Positions 25,714 through 33,501 of a stretch of DNA of 56,362 nt are shown piece after piece (positions within the stretch are counted from its first letter, which is position 1; every line of letters starts with the position of its first letter). This DNA comes from Muribaculum sp. (lineage in GTDB: Bacteria > Bacteroidota > Bacteroidia > Bacteroidales > Muribaculaceae): contig JAMPAV010000009.1 in NCBI GenBank assembly GCA_023667055.1, forward strand, positions 1 through 56,362. The letters run 5' to 3'. Both the position numbers and the translations under genes were made by a program. The notes beneath the pieces are model-generated. The model saw only the letters and a program-made list of their open reading frames with translations, was not told where the DNA came from and searched no databases.

Positions 25714-26673
25714 TTAATTTTCATAACCGACTTCGGAGAAAAGACTATAGTCGGCATCAATTTTATTGCCGATAGTGGTCAACATGTCACCTACAAGAGC
25801 ACCGTTGATGCCACCACGCAAAATACGCGCCACAGTCTTCTGCGACAGACGTGCCCGTCCGCCGGCAAAATGGAGCGTGCATTTTGGAGCCACAAGACGC
25901 ATCAGAGCCACCGATCGGGTGATTTCTTCCTCTGGTATCAGATCAATTCCTTCCAACGCTGTCCCCTTGATGGGTTGCAGTATGTTGATTGGTATCGAAG
26001 ACGCACCCGCTAGGCGGGCTGCCTCCGCGAGTTCCAGCCTGTCGCGCATGGATTCTCCCATGCCGATAATGCCACCACTACAAATTTTGAACCCGATTTC
26101 GCGGGCCATCTTTATAGTGGCAAGTTTGTCTTCGTATGTATGGGTGGAGCACAATTTCGGAAAATAGGAAGGCGATGTCTCAAGATTGCAGTGGTATTTC
26201 CTGACACCCGAGTCCCAAAGTTGCTGAAGCTGTTCCCTGTCAAGAAGTCCCATAGACGCACACAGATTGATACCACCTTCAGCGTTAGCCTCCTTGTAAA
26301 GATTACAGAAATAAGCCATGTGCGATGGCATCACCTTTCGTCCGCTCGTCACCAGCGAAAAGCACTTCACACCTCTATCGCGGTTGGCATGAAACGCTTG
26401 CATCATCTCATCGTGAGGAATATGTTCGTATTCGCTTATTCCGGTCTTGTGATGAGCCGACTGGGCGCACCATTTGCAATCTTCGCCACATCTACCTGAA
26501 CGCGCATTTACTATCGAACATGTATGTACTGAATTTCCACTCCATTTCAGCCTAACTTCATCGGCGGCATCGCATAACTCATCTGTCGAATAGATTTCAT
26601 TGAGCTGCAAGGCTTCCTCCACTGTGGCCGGAATACCGGACTCAATTGCCTGTCGTTTGATCCTGTTTAGCAT
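25714..26673 (-). CDS. bioB: Biotin synthase
   Basis: 319 residues from the ATG at 26673 (MLNRIKRQAIESG); the longer frame reaches into the leader hairpin. A radical-SAM enzyme that inserts sulfur into dethiobiotin. The SAM cluster is SGRCGEDCKWCAQSAHHKTG (CxxxCxxC). YHCNLETSPSYFPKLCSTHTYEDK supplies the second-cluster cysteine region and substrate contacts, CSGGIIGMGES and CTLHFAGGRARLS the C-terminal strand with the conserved Arg. No other bio gene is adjacent; the gene stands alone behind its own structured leader. Confidence 0.95.
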   Translation of the reverse strand: MLNRIKRQAIESGIPATVEEALQLNEIYSTDELCDAADEVRLKWSGNSVHTCSIVNARSGRCGEDCKWCAQSAHHKTGISEYEHIPHDEMMQAFHANRDRGVKCFSLVTSGRKVMPSHMAYFCNLYKEANAEGGINLCASMGLLDREQLQQLWDSGVRKYHCNLETSPSYFPKLCSTHTYEDKLATIKMAREIGFKICSGGIIGMGESMRDRLELAEAARLAGASSIPINILQPIKGTALEGIDLIPEEEITRSVALMRLVAPKCTLHFAGGRARLSQKTVARILRGGINGALVGDMLTTIGNKIDADYSLFSEVGYEN

Positions 26674-26692
26674 ATCGTTTTCAATAAAAAAT

Positions 26693-26799
26693 CCGGAGTA
26701 GCACACGGATCAACGGGTTAGCCGTTAATCTCGGGTCGCTACTCCGGAATTATAGGTTGTAATTAATAATTCAGACTGTCAGCCTTTCGGCTTTTACAA
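26693..26799 (-). promoter_or_regulatory. Structured bioB leader, candidate attenuator
   Basis: Read on the minus strand, the leader starts with TTGTAA, a hairpin AGCC-GAAA-GGCT (GNRA tetraloop), and TTACAA, which can close a stem with TTGTAA. Next comes a 10-bp stem CCGGAGTAGC/GCTACTCCGG (26693-26702, 26738-26747) whose loop holds an inner AACGG/CCGTT hairpin. T6 follows it, about 14 nt before the ATG. A hairpin plus T-run between promoter and start codon is the layout of a transcription attenuator. The ligand or trigger is unknown. It could instead be a terminator for the upstream gene. Confidence 0.55.
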
Positions 26800-26801
26800 T
26801 G

Positions 26802-26832
26802 CAAAATTAATAATTTTCCGTGAATATGCAAA
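26802..26832 (-). promoter_or_regulatory. Promoter of bioB
   Basis: Minus-strand TTTG (26829-26832), 19 nt, TAATTTTG (26802-26809). It lies between the stop of the upstream gene (26836) and the bioB leader, so bioB starts its own transcript near 26795. Confidence 0.7.
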
Positions 26833-26835
26833 ATT

Positions 26836-28401
26836 TTATTTGACGACTTTCTCCACTTTGCTGCCTTTGCGCATGATGTAGATTCCGCCCTTGGTCGGAT
26901 TGGCTACGCGTATGCCGTTGAGGTCATAGTATTCTGCCTTTTCGGCAACTGACGCTGATTCCACCCCGGTACCTTCGGGAAGTTCTATGATGAAATCATT
27001 TTCCGTGCAGAAATCGCCTTCAATCCAGCCTTCACCAAAGTATTCGGTAAATACGGGAACATACAGTGCCACCTGGTTTGACTTGAACGTAATCACATTG
27101 TCATTCTTTGTTCCGAAATATTCAGGCACAACTTCAGGAAGTTGTTCCAAAGGCCAGCCGGCATTCTCAAAGACTGAAATCTGGCTTCCAAACAGAATTT
27201 CACCGCTTGTGTCGTTCTTCACCACAAATCCGGTAGGCATGTTGTAGATGTAGCATCCGGCTTCGCTTGTGCAATCAATGTATGTATATACAGGGAACTC
27301 ATTGAGGTATTCAAATATTGCAGAGTATGGATGTGAAGGGCCATACATATTAATTAGTCTGTAAAGCCCCGGTGTGGCTTTGCTTTCCTCTACTTCCACT
27401 TCGTATTCGGCCGGACCGTTAGCTTCGATGCCTGCGTCATAAATGTTCATGCCGAACACGTCGCGAAGGAAGTCCTCAGTCACTTTGGCTTTCCCAAGCG
27501 ACTGCCAGTTCCATGATTCTGTCGGCATGTTATATACGTCGCAAACTGCAGTACCGAGCACATTGTCGTTTTCATCGTAAGCCACAGCTCCGAGGGCATA
27601 TTTGCCCGGACCCTCCATCGGGGATGCGAGGAGGTCGCCTGCCATGTAATACATTATGGTCAGCGATTCATCGTCATTCTTGATTCTGTCGATGAGACTG
27701 ACATAATCGTATGTCTCGAAATCAATCTTGTTGGCATCTCCCTTTTCAAGGGCATATTTGATTGTCCATACGCTGTCGTCTTTGTCAACTTTGATAAGTC
27801 CCATTCCCATGTCGCCACCAATCACGTAGCTCGACGGTAGGCTGAACGCCGGTTTTGCATTGGTCTTTATTTCAACAACACCTTGCCCAAACAATCCCTC
27901 CATAGGACCATAATTGGAGTCATAAAGCACAAGAAGAGGTTTCATGCTCATTGGCTGGGCCGTGTACTTATTTTCTGTGCGATAAAACGGCATGTCGAAT
28001 GCCGCTGCCATGTCACAAACAGAATACGGACCTTTAAACCATTCGACATAATCCGGGTCAGCCACCCCGTTAAGATCAAAAGGAGGAAGAGTCTGGGGTG
28101 AGACTCCACATACAGTGCCATAGTCTTCGGTATATATATCCACTACGAGAGATCCCTTTTCATCGGTGATGTTGCTGCTGAACACATCATCGAACCGATA
28201 TTGTGCCCGACCCTCCTCATTCAAGGCCTCACGGTAGAAAGTCGGAACATCACTGATTGTGCCTGTGTAGATAAACTCCTGATCCGGGAACACGACAGTG
28301 GAGGTGGCCATTTCCTGCCAATCTCCCCATTCGATTGCATCCTGAGCGTAGGCTGAAAACATTGCAGCGACGCCAATAGCTGAAAGTAAAAGTTTTTTCA
28401 T
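26836..28401 (-). CDS. Secreted protein with type IX-like sorting tail
   Basis: 521 residues. Signal peptide about 1-19 (ending SAYAQ). The body has no domain I can name; it contains aromatic, acidic beta-type repeats (YVVGGDMGMGLIKVD-like and a YGPSHPYSAIFEYLNEFP, CYIYNMPTGFVV segment). The C-terminal tail (AEYYDLNGIRV, GGIYIMRKGSKVEKVVK) is the sorting signal form seen in several proteins of this window. The body resembles the secreted protein at 35910 in layout. Likely exported and surface-attached; function unknown. Own promoter at 28474-28505. Confidence 0.65.
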   Translation of the reverse strand: MKKLLLSAIGVAAMFSAYAQDAIEWGDWQEMATSTVVFPDQEFIYTGTISDVPTFYREALNEEGRAQYRFDDVFSSNITDEKGSLVVDIYTEDYGTVCGVSPQTLPPFDLNGVADPDYVEWFKGPYSVCDMAAAFDMPFYRTENKYTAQPMSMKPLLVLYDSNYGPMEGLFGQGVVEIKTNAKPAFSLPSSYVIGGDMGMGLIKVDKDDSVWTIKYALEKGDANKIDFETYDYVSLIDRIKNDDESLTIMYYMAGDLLASPMEGPGKYALGAVAYDENDNVLGTAVCDVYNMPTESWNWQSLGKAKVTEDFLRDVFGMNIYDAGIEANGPAEYEVEVEESKATPGLYRLINMYGPSHPYSAIFEYLNEFPVYTYIDCTSEAGCYIYNMPTGFVVKNDTSGEILFGSQISVFENAGWPLEQLPEVVPEYFGTKNDNVITFKSNQVALYVPVFTEYFGEGWIEGDFCTENDFIIELPEGTGVESASVAEKAEYYDLNGIRVANPTKGGIYIMRKGSKVEKVVK

Positions 28402-28473
28402 GAATTTTTTTAATTGATTGTTTGAATTTCGACATTGGGATTATCTTTTTTCAGATAATCCGTGTCTTGGTTG

Positions 28474-28505
28474 CAAAATTAATATTTTTTTGCGAAAATA
28501 CCAAA
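28474..28505 (-). promoter_or_regulatory. Promoter of the secreted-protein gene at 26836
   Basis: Minus-strand TTTG (28502-28505), 20 nt, TAATTTTG (28474-28481). The 5' leader then contains a GGATTATC/GATAATCC hairpin at 28438-28462. Confidence 0.75.
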
Positions 28506-28544
28506 CAAATGTGAAATATGTAAGCAATATGTGCAATATTGGAA

Positions 28545-28574
28545 ACGAGGGATGCCGCAATCGGCATCCCTCGT
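28545..28574 (-). terminator. Terminator of the pectinesterase gene
   Basis: ACGAGGGATGCCG pairs perfectly with CGGCATCCCTCGT around a 4-nt loop (CAAT or its complement). It lies 23 bp past the pectinesterase stop. Confidence 0.7.
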
Positions 28575-28596
28575 CAATAATTCGATGGAAACGGTC

Positions 28597-31038
28597 TTAT
28601 TCGTTGATGATTTTAGAAGTGGCTTTCTTGCCGCTTTCAAGTGTCTCAACCTTTATGATCATACCCTTGTAGGATGCATCCACTACCAGACCCTGCATGT
28701 TGTAATATTGGGTGTTGACAACATTGGTTTCTTCATTTCCAATTTTATCTACTCCGGATGAGCGATTTACTTCGACCGCCGGACCGAAACCGCCGCGTGA
28801 ATTGGCTTTGCGCACCATGATGGTGATTCCTGTCGGCAGGTCTCCGTAGATGATTTTGCCATCCACAAGATATGTGTTGTTTGTGACATCCTCGTTTTCT
28901 TCATACACTACTTGTGCCGCTATCTCTTCCGGGCGCCAGTCAGGGAATACTTTCTCAATGGCATATTCAGCTGCCTCTTCGGCTGTGAGCACTGTCTCAT
29001 ATTCCTTGTCGCCTGAAGAGTGGGTGAACTTCAATACGTTTGATGCCGGTGTCACTACGTTGCCATCTGCATCCACTGAGTTGAATTCCACAAACTTGTC
29101 GGCTGAGCAGTTCATACCGGTTGTCTTGAAGCGTGTGGATTCGATTTTCGAAGGTTGGTTGATGGTCGTGTTGATCCATGCCAGACCTGAGTATGCTCCC
29201 CATGAGCGGCCGAAATTGAACTGTGAGCAAAGGGTCTCGATGGTGCAGTTGTTCATCACGTAGCCATATTTCTTGGCTCCATTGGGGGCTGCCATTGTGG
29301 CGTTCTTCACAGCTTCGTTGACAAACTTGACATGGTTGAAATAAACATCACCGCCACCGCAGACGTAATCCACAACTCCATGAATCTCTCCATCCTCGAA
29401 GTAGAAATAAGCGGAATTGTTATTGCTGTAGTAAGTGTCCTGATATGACTCGAGGCTTACGTTCTTGCAGATTGTGTTCTTGCCCTTGTCCTGGAGTGTC
29501 ACAGCACGTCCGGCGGCTGCCTTTCCGTCGAATGGCATTGCGTTGCGGAGTGTCAGGTCCTGCAGGTAAAGATTCTCTGAGCGGTTGAGAAGGGTTGCTG
29601 TCAGGCTGATGCCCTCGCCCTCAAGTGGAGGATAGTTGAGGATTACTGTGCCTTCTCTTGATTCTCCGATTATTGAGATGTTCTTTCCGGCAATGGGTGT
29701 CAATACTGTTGTGCCGAGATCGTATGTGCCGTTTGGAAGGAAGATCTTGGCTCCATCCTGTGATGCAGCTGCACTCAGGGCAATGAGGAAACTGGAGACA
29801 TCGCCTGCAGGAATCTCATAGTAGCCTGAGGCTTCGTCATATTCCACGAAATCAACCACGTTGGATACTGTCACGCTGTGGGTGTAGGAGCCTTCCGGGA
29901 ATGTGATTGTGAGCCAGCCGGCTTCGCCGTCATATTGGAATGTCTGTTCGGCTCCGTCTGATTCTGCTTTCACGGGGAACTCTGCCACTACATTGCAGGC
30001 TTCATCGGTGACAACTGCTGTGGATTCCTTGGAGTACAAGCAGCAACCAATTGACACATAGCATTTGCCTGCCACCTTGACCTTGATGGTTCCGTTGTTG
30101 TTGATGAGCCAGCCATGGTTGTTGTAGTAGCTGCCGTCGATTTCGATTGCCTCATGGTCTTCTGCATAGAAGTATTCCTTTGTGAGGTCATACACGAAGC
30201 GTGATGTGGCGGTGGGCTCTTCCACTGCAGTGGCGCGTGCATGAAGCTCGGTGTCCGTGGTAAGGGCTGTTCCTTCTGCCACTTTGACTGCTGTTGACTT
30301 TGTGTTGGCAAACCATCCGCGGAATACCTGTCCCTCGGGAATGGTCACATCGCTGACTCCATATTTATATATGAGTGTCTCGCCTTCCGGCACCACGTCT
30401 GTGCCAATGACCGATCCGTCGGTGTTGAAGTAGGTGACGTTGATGTCAAGGGGTGCATTGGGATCGTGGGGAATCACGCTGATTCCATAGAGGCGGAAGC
30501 CTTTGCCGCAGCTCATCTCAAGGATTACGTCGCCGTTTTCTTTCACTCTTGTTTTGACTTTTGACTCGTCGCACTGTTTGGATACGGAAGATGGCATTGT
30601 AAGTGTAGAGGTGATGTTGTCTGATGACACCGATGCATCTCCACCGGCACCTGAGAAGTCAATGATGAGTTCATCATTTTTTCCGCAATTGGGTATGCGT
30701 ACTGTCATTTTGCCGTTCTGGAAACAATAGTTGCCGGATATTCCATAGACAGCGCCGGAGGCGACTGTGAAATAAAGCCCCTCAAGACCCGAAAGTGCAC
30801 CGCCGGTATTTGATGGAAGTTCCTGATTGTCGAGTGCCTTTGCAAGGGAATAACGGCCTTTGCTGCTTGCTGACCAATACTCGCAGTCGGTCACTTCATT
30901 CGCATGATTGGATCCTTTGGTGAGATCCCAGGAGCGTTCTGTCTCAATGTGGGTCCAATCAGAATCTGCTGCCCAAATGTTAACGCATGGCAGCATTGAC
31001 AGCACAAGCATAAGTGTGCTGCTGAATAGTTTTCTCAT
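28597..31038 (-). CDS. Secreted pectinesterase-type carbohydrate esterase with sorting tail
   Basis: 813 residues. Signal peptide about 1-23 (ending NIWAA). The N-terminal half has carbohydrate-binding-like and InlB/bacterial-repeat-like segments (ITYFNTDGSVIGTDV-type, then GWFANTKS). Residues about 400-650 form a right-handed beta-helix with the pectin methylesterase signatures: AVTLQDKGKNTICKNV, the catalytic YQDTYY, VDYVCGGGDVYF and FGRSWGAYSG. Both active-site aspartates are kept; LGRPW is varied to FGRSW. The C-terminus carries a tail (YYNMQGLVV, MIIKVETLESG). It should de-esterify pectin outside the cell (CE8 type). No pectate lyase or SusCD is nearby. Confidence 0.85.
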   Translation of the reverse strand: MRKLFSSTLMLVLSMLPCVNIWAADSDWTHIETERSWDLTKGSNHANEVTDCEYWSASSKGRYSLAKALDNQELPSNTGGALSGLEGLYFTVASGAVYGISGNYCFQNGKMTVRIPNCGKNDELIIDFSGAGGDASVSSDNITSTLTMPSSVSKQCDESKVKTRVKENGDVILEMSCGKGFRLYGISVIPHDPNAPLDINVTYFNTDGSVIGTDVVPEGETLIYKYGVSDVTIPEGQVFRGWFANTKSTAVKVAEGTALTTDTELHARATAVEEPTATSRFVYDLTKEYFYAEDHEAIEIDGSYYNNHGWLINNNGTIKVKVAGKCYVSIGCCLYSKESTAVVTDEACNVVAEFPVKAESDGAEQTFQYDGEAGWLTITFPEGSYTHSVTVSNVVDFVEYDEASGYYEIPAGDVSSFLIALSAAASQDGAKIFLPNGTYDLGTTVLTPIAGKNISIIGESREGTVILNYPPLEGEGISLTATLLNRSENLYLQDLTLRNAMPFDGKAAAGRAVTLQDKGKNTICKNVSLESYQDTYYSNNNSAYFYFEDGEIHGVVDYVCGGGDVYFNHVKFVNEAVKNATMAAPNGAKKYGYVMNNCTIETLCSQFNFGRSWGAYSGLAWINTTINQPSKIESTRFKTTGMNCSADKFVEFNSVDADGNVVTPASNVLKFTHSSGDKEYETVLTAEEAAEYAIEKVFPDWRPEEIAAQVVYEENEDVTNNTYLVDGKIIYGDLPTGITIMVRKANSRGGFGPAVEVNRSSGVDKIGNEETNVVNTQYYNMQGLVVDASYKGMIIKVETLESGKKATSKIINE

Positions 31039-31087
31039 AATTAGATTAGTTTTAAGATGTTTTAGGATTTATCAGTTAGGTTTGGAA

Positions 31088-31132
31088 TCATGATGCATCA
31101 TGATAAGTCTTGATATATCATGATGCATCATG
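31088..31132. repeat. Duplicated palindrome TCATGATGCATCATGA
   Basis: Two near-identical palindromes (31088-31103 and 31118-31132) flank AAGTCTTGATATA. They occupy the gap upstream of the pectinesterase gene and downstream of the DUF4301 gene; no standard promoter was recognised here, so an operator role is possible but unproven. Confidence 0.55.
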
Positions 31133-31143
31133 TTGTGATTGTC

Positions 31144-32670
31144 TTAGCTTGGTTGGTGTGCCGGGCGGAGAAGGTCGTTGACGGTCTTGACCGGGTTGAA
31201 GGTCTCTATGGGCACTTCCACCATCACGGTGTTCCAGTCGCTCATGGCGCCGTTCCACAGACCGGGAAGTTCGAGTGCCTTGATCTCAACTCCCTCGCGG
31301 CTCTTGATTGAGATGAAGCCGGTGGCCTTATCCACATAGTCGGGAAGATTAAACTTGTTGCCTTTATAGTCTTTGATGGATACCACAAGGTCCACCGGGT
31401 TGAAGTGAGTGGCATCTTTCAATAGTTTCTGGGCCTCTTTGTCGTTGGGGTTGATTTGTGATGATTCGAGAATCTGAGGACTCACTGTGCCATCCGGATT
31501 GAATGCAAGGAACGGACCTCCGCCGGGTTCTCCCTCGTTCTTCACCATGCCGCATACGCGGGTAGGACGATTGAATTTGTTGAAGAGGAAATCGCGAAGC
31601 TGTTCCGGTGTCATTTCTTCTGTCTTGTCATGACTTATGCAAAGCTTATGGTGCAGGAAGTCGAGCATTTCCACCATCTCTTCCCCTGATGGCACTCCCT
31701 TGGCAAGGCGTTCGCAATATTGGTCGATCTTAGCCTTTACACCAACGAGGATACCTCCAAGCACCATCTTGTAGGTGATAGTAGGCTGGCGGAGTGCATC
31801 CGGCACAAGGTTGTCGATATTCTTGATGAAAATCACATCGGCGTCAAGGTCGTTGAGATTTTCTATAAGCGCTCCGTGACCACCGGGGCGGAAGAAAAAC
31901 TCATCGTTCTCACGATAGGGTGTCCCGTCCATCAGGGATGCTACTGTGTCGGTCGAAGGTTTCTGTACGCTATATGTAATGTCATACTCCACTCCGTAGG
32001 CATGTTCCATCACAGCCTTCATTTCCTCAATCTTGGCTTCCACCAATGGCACGTGTTCTTCCGATACGGTGAAATGGAGATGAACCTTGTCATTCTTGCC
32101 GGCTGCATACTGAGCCCCTTCTGCGAGGTGTTCCTGAAGAGGAGTACGGCTGCCTCCCATTTCCTTATGAAATTCAAGAAGGGCTTTCGGCAGCTTGCCA
32201 TAGTTCATGCCTGCTTTTGTAAGAAGCACATCTACTACATCTTTGTAGCGGCCTTGCTTCACGAGACTGTCGATGCTGTAGCCGAAAAGTTGCAGACACA
32301 GGAAGTTGAGTTTGCCAAAGAAGGCGAATTTCTCAATGTTCTCAAAGAATTTCTTGATGAAGTCATTGTCGGGCTTATCGTTCTTTCCGTTAAGGAAAGA
32401 ATAGAGGTCCTTGAACATCCGCGATGCGGCTCCGCTGGCCGGTACCATCTTCATCACCTTGGCTCCGCCGGCGAGATATTTCATCCACATCTCCTCGCTT
32501 TGGCGGATCAGTTCGGGTGATGCCACTGTCAGTCCGTGGCCGGGTGTCACTGCTGAGTCTATTTTCAGATAGGGGAAGCCATTTTTGAGCATTGTGAGTT
32601 GCTCCTCGAATTTTGCCTCCGTGATACCCTTCTTTTGAAGGGTCTGGTAGTCTTTTGCTGATAATTCCAT
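31144..32670 (-). CDS. DUF4301 family protein
   Basis: 508 residues, full length for this Bacteroidetes family. It opens with LSAKDYQTLQKKGI, then shows a glycine-rich loop in KVMKMVPASGAASRMFKDLY. A histidine-rich segment (VHLHFTVSEEHVPLVE), FFFRPGGHGALIENLNDLDADVIFIKNIDN and GEPGGGPFLAFNPDGTVSPQ follow. The second half resembles the nucleotidyltransferase / UDP-sugar pyrophosphorylase fold, so a sugar-nucleotide link is a reasonable guess only. Cytosolic. It is the third gene of a run with rel and a lipoprotein (gap 18 bp to the latter). Confidence 0.8.
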   Translation of the reverse strand: MELSAKDYQTLQKKGITEAKFEEQLTMLKNGFPYLKIDSAVTPGHGLTVASPELIRQSEEMWMKYLAGGAKVMKMVPASGAASRMFKDLYSFLNGKNDKPDNDFIKKFFENIEKFAFFGKLNFLCLQLFGYSIDSLVKQGRYKDVVDVLLTKAGMNYGKLPKALLEFHKEMGGSRTPLQEHLAEGAQYAAGKNDKVHLHFTVSEEHVPLVEAKIEEMKAVMEHAYGVEYDITYSVQKPSTDTVASLMDGTPYRENDEFFFRPGGHGALIENLNDLDADVIFIKNIDNLVPDALRQPTITYKMVLGGILVGVKAKIDQYCERLAKGVPSGEEMVEMLDFLHHKLCISHDKTEEMTPEQLRDFLFNKFNRPTRVCGMVKNEGEPGGGPFLAFNPDGTVSPQILESSQINPNDKEAQKLLKDATHFNPVDLVVSIKDYKGNKFNLPDYVDKATGFISIKSREGVEIKALELPGLWNGAMSDWNTVMVEVPIETFNPVKTVNDLLRPAHQPS

Positions 32671-32688
32671 GGTATTTAGTTTTAGTAT

Positions 32689-33426
32689 TTAGTTTTCAGT
32701 TCTTTCTATTCGCTCTGTGATAATGGCTGCCTTGCGTGCCAGCAGCGGTATGAGTCGCTCGTCATGCTGCATCCGGACGCGTGTGTCGTAGAGATTCCAG
32801 GTCTCCGTCATTGCCGATTGCGACTGCTTTGGATAATTAAGTGAGCCTGTCTTCTTGCTGTCATTTAGATATGTGATCTTGATGTCGCTGCCATTATGGC
32901 TCGCTATCAACCTTGCACATGAGTTGGCGGCGCTGTCGCTGAAGCATACTGTGTTGAGTCCCGGCATACGGTAATTAAGGGCCTGATCGTAGGGTACTCT
33001 GGAGGACTCGACCGATTCTCCGCCGGCTTCAACCCGGATTCGGTCGAAGTGTGCTCCTCCGCTCAGTGCGGCTATAAGTTCAAGATTCTCTCCCTGTGTC
33101 AGTCGGGCCGTCAGTCCGGTGGCTTTCAGCGGATAGTTGGCTTTCCATGACTTGGCAATGTAATAGCCCTCCACTTCCCGAGGATTGTTGACGTAATCGA
33201 ATGAAGGGAGCATCCTTTCCATCTCGAGCGAAAGCGTCTTAATTTCATTCCTGATGGAGTCCGCCTGGCGTTCTATCGCTTTCAATGAGTCGGGCAGGGA
33301 TGCCTCCCAGGCCTCGCGTTCAGCCTGGATTCTTTCCTTAGCCTCATTGCGGCGATGACATCCTCCGCCAATCATCGCAATCGCCAATACCGCTAATATA
33401 ATTGACAAATACCTATTACTTTTCAT
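32689..33426 (-). CDS. Putative lipoprotein with coiled coil
   Basis: 245 residues from the ATG at 33426, which opens a lipoprotein signal (IGGGC, Cys23). Residues about 27-75 form a charged helical coil (RIQAEREAWEASLPDSLKAI-type, followed by NEIKTLSLEMERML). The rest is a beta-rich domain (EGYYIAKSWKANYPLKA, LELIAALSGGAHFDRIRVEA) and a helical end. No named domain recognised. It lies between rel and the DUF4301 gene on one likely transcript; the gap to rel is filled by the ATTCCTA repeat. Function unknown. Confidence 0.65.
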   Translation of the reverse strand: MKSNRYLSIILAVLAIAMIGGGCHRRNEAKERIQAEREAWEASLPDSLKAIERQADSIRNEIKTLSLEMERMLPSFDYVNNPREVEGYYIAKSWKANYPLKATGLTARLTQGENLELIAALSGGAHFDRIRVEAGGESVESSRVPYDQALNYRMPGLNTVCFSDSAANSCARLIASHNGSDIKITYLNDSKKTGSLNYPKQSQSAMTETWNLYDTRVRMQHDERLIPLLARKAAIITERIERTEN

Positions 33427-33501
33427 TCCTAATTCCTCATTCCTCATTCCTAATTCCTCATTCCTAATTCCTCATTCCTAATTCCTCATTCCTAATTCCT
33501 C
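33424..33501. repeat. ATTCCTAATTCCTC tandem repeat
   Basis: About ten ATTCCTC/ATTCCTA words in a row fill the rel-lipoprotein gap. The first word contains the lipoprotein ATG and the last ones run past the rel stop codon (33492), so the repeat forms the end of rel and the beginning of the next gene. Confidence 0.75.

Noticed and set aside
26693..26747. tRNA or tRNA-like gene upstream of bioB
   Set aside because: The stem is 10 bp rather than 7, there is no T-arm or anticodon arm, and a T-run follows at once; a leader hairpin fits better.
31720..32520. Plus-strand open frame of 266 codons
   Set aside because: It is the antisense of the DUF4301 gene, whose length and motifs are intact; the plus-strand product looks random.
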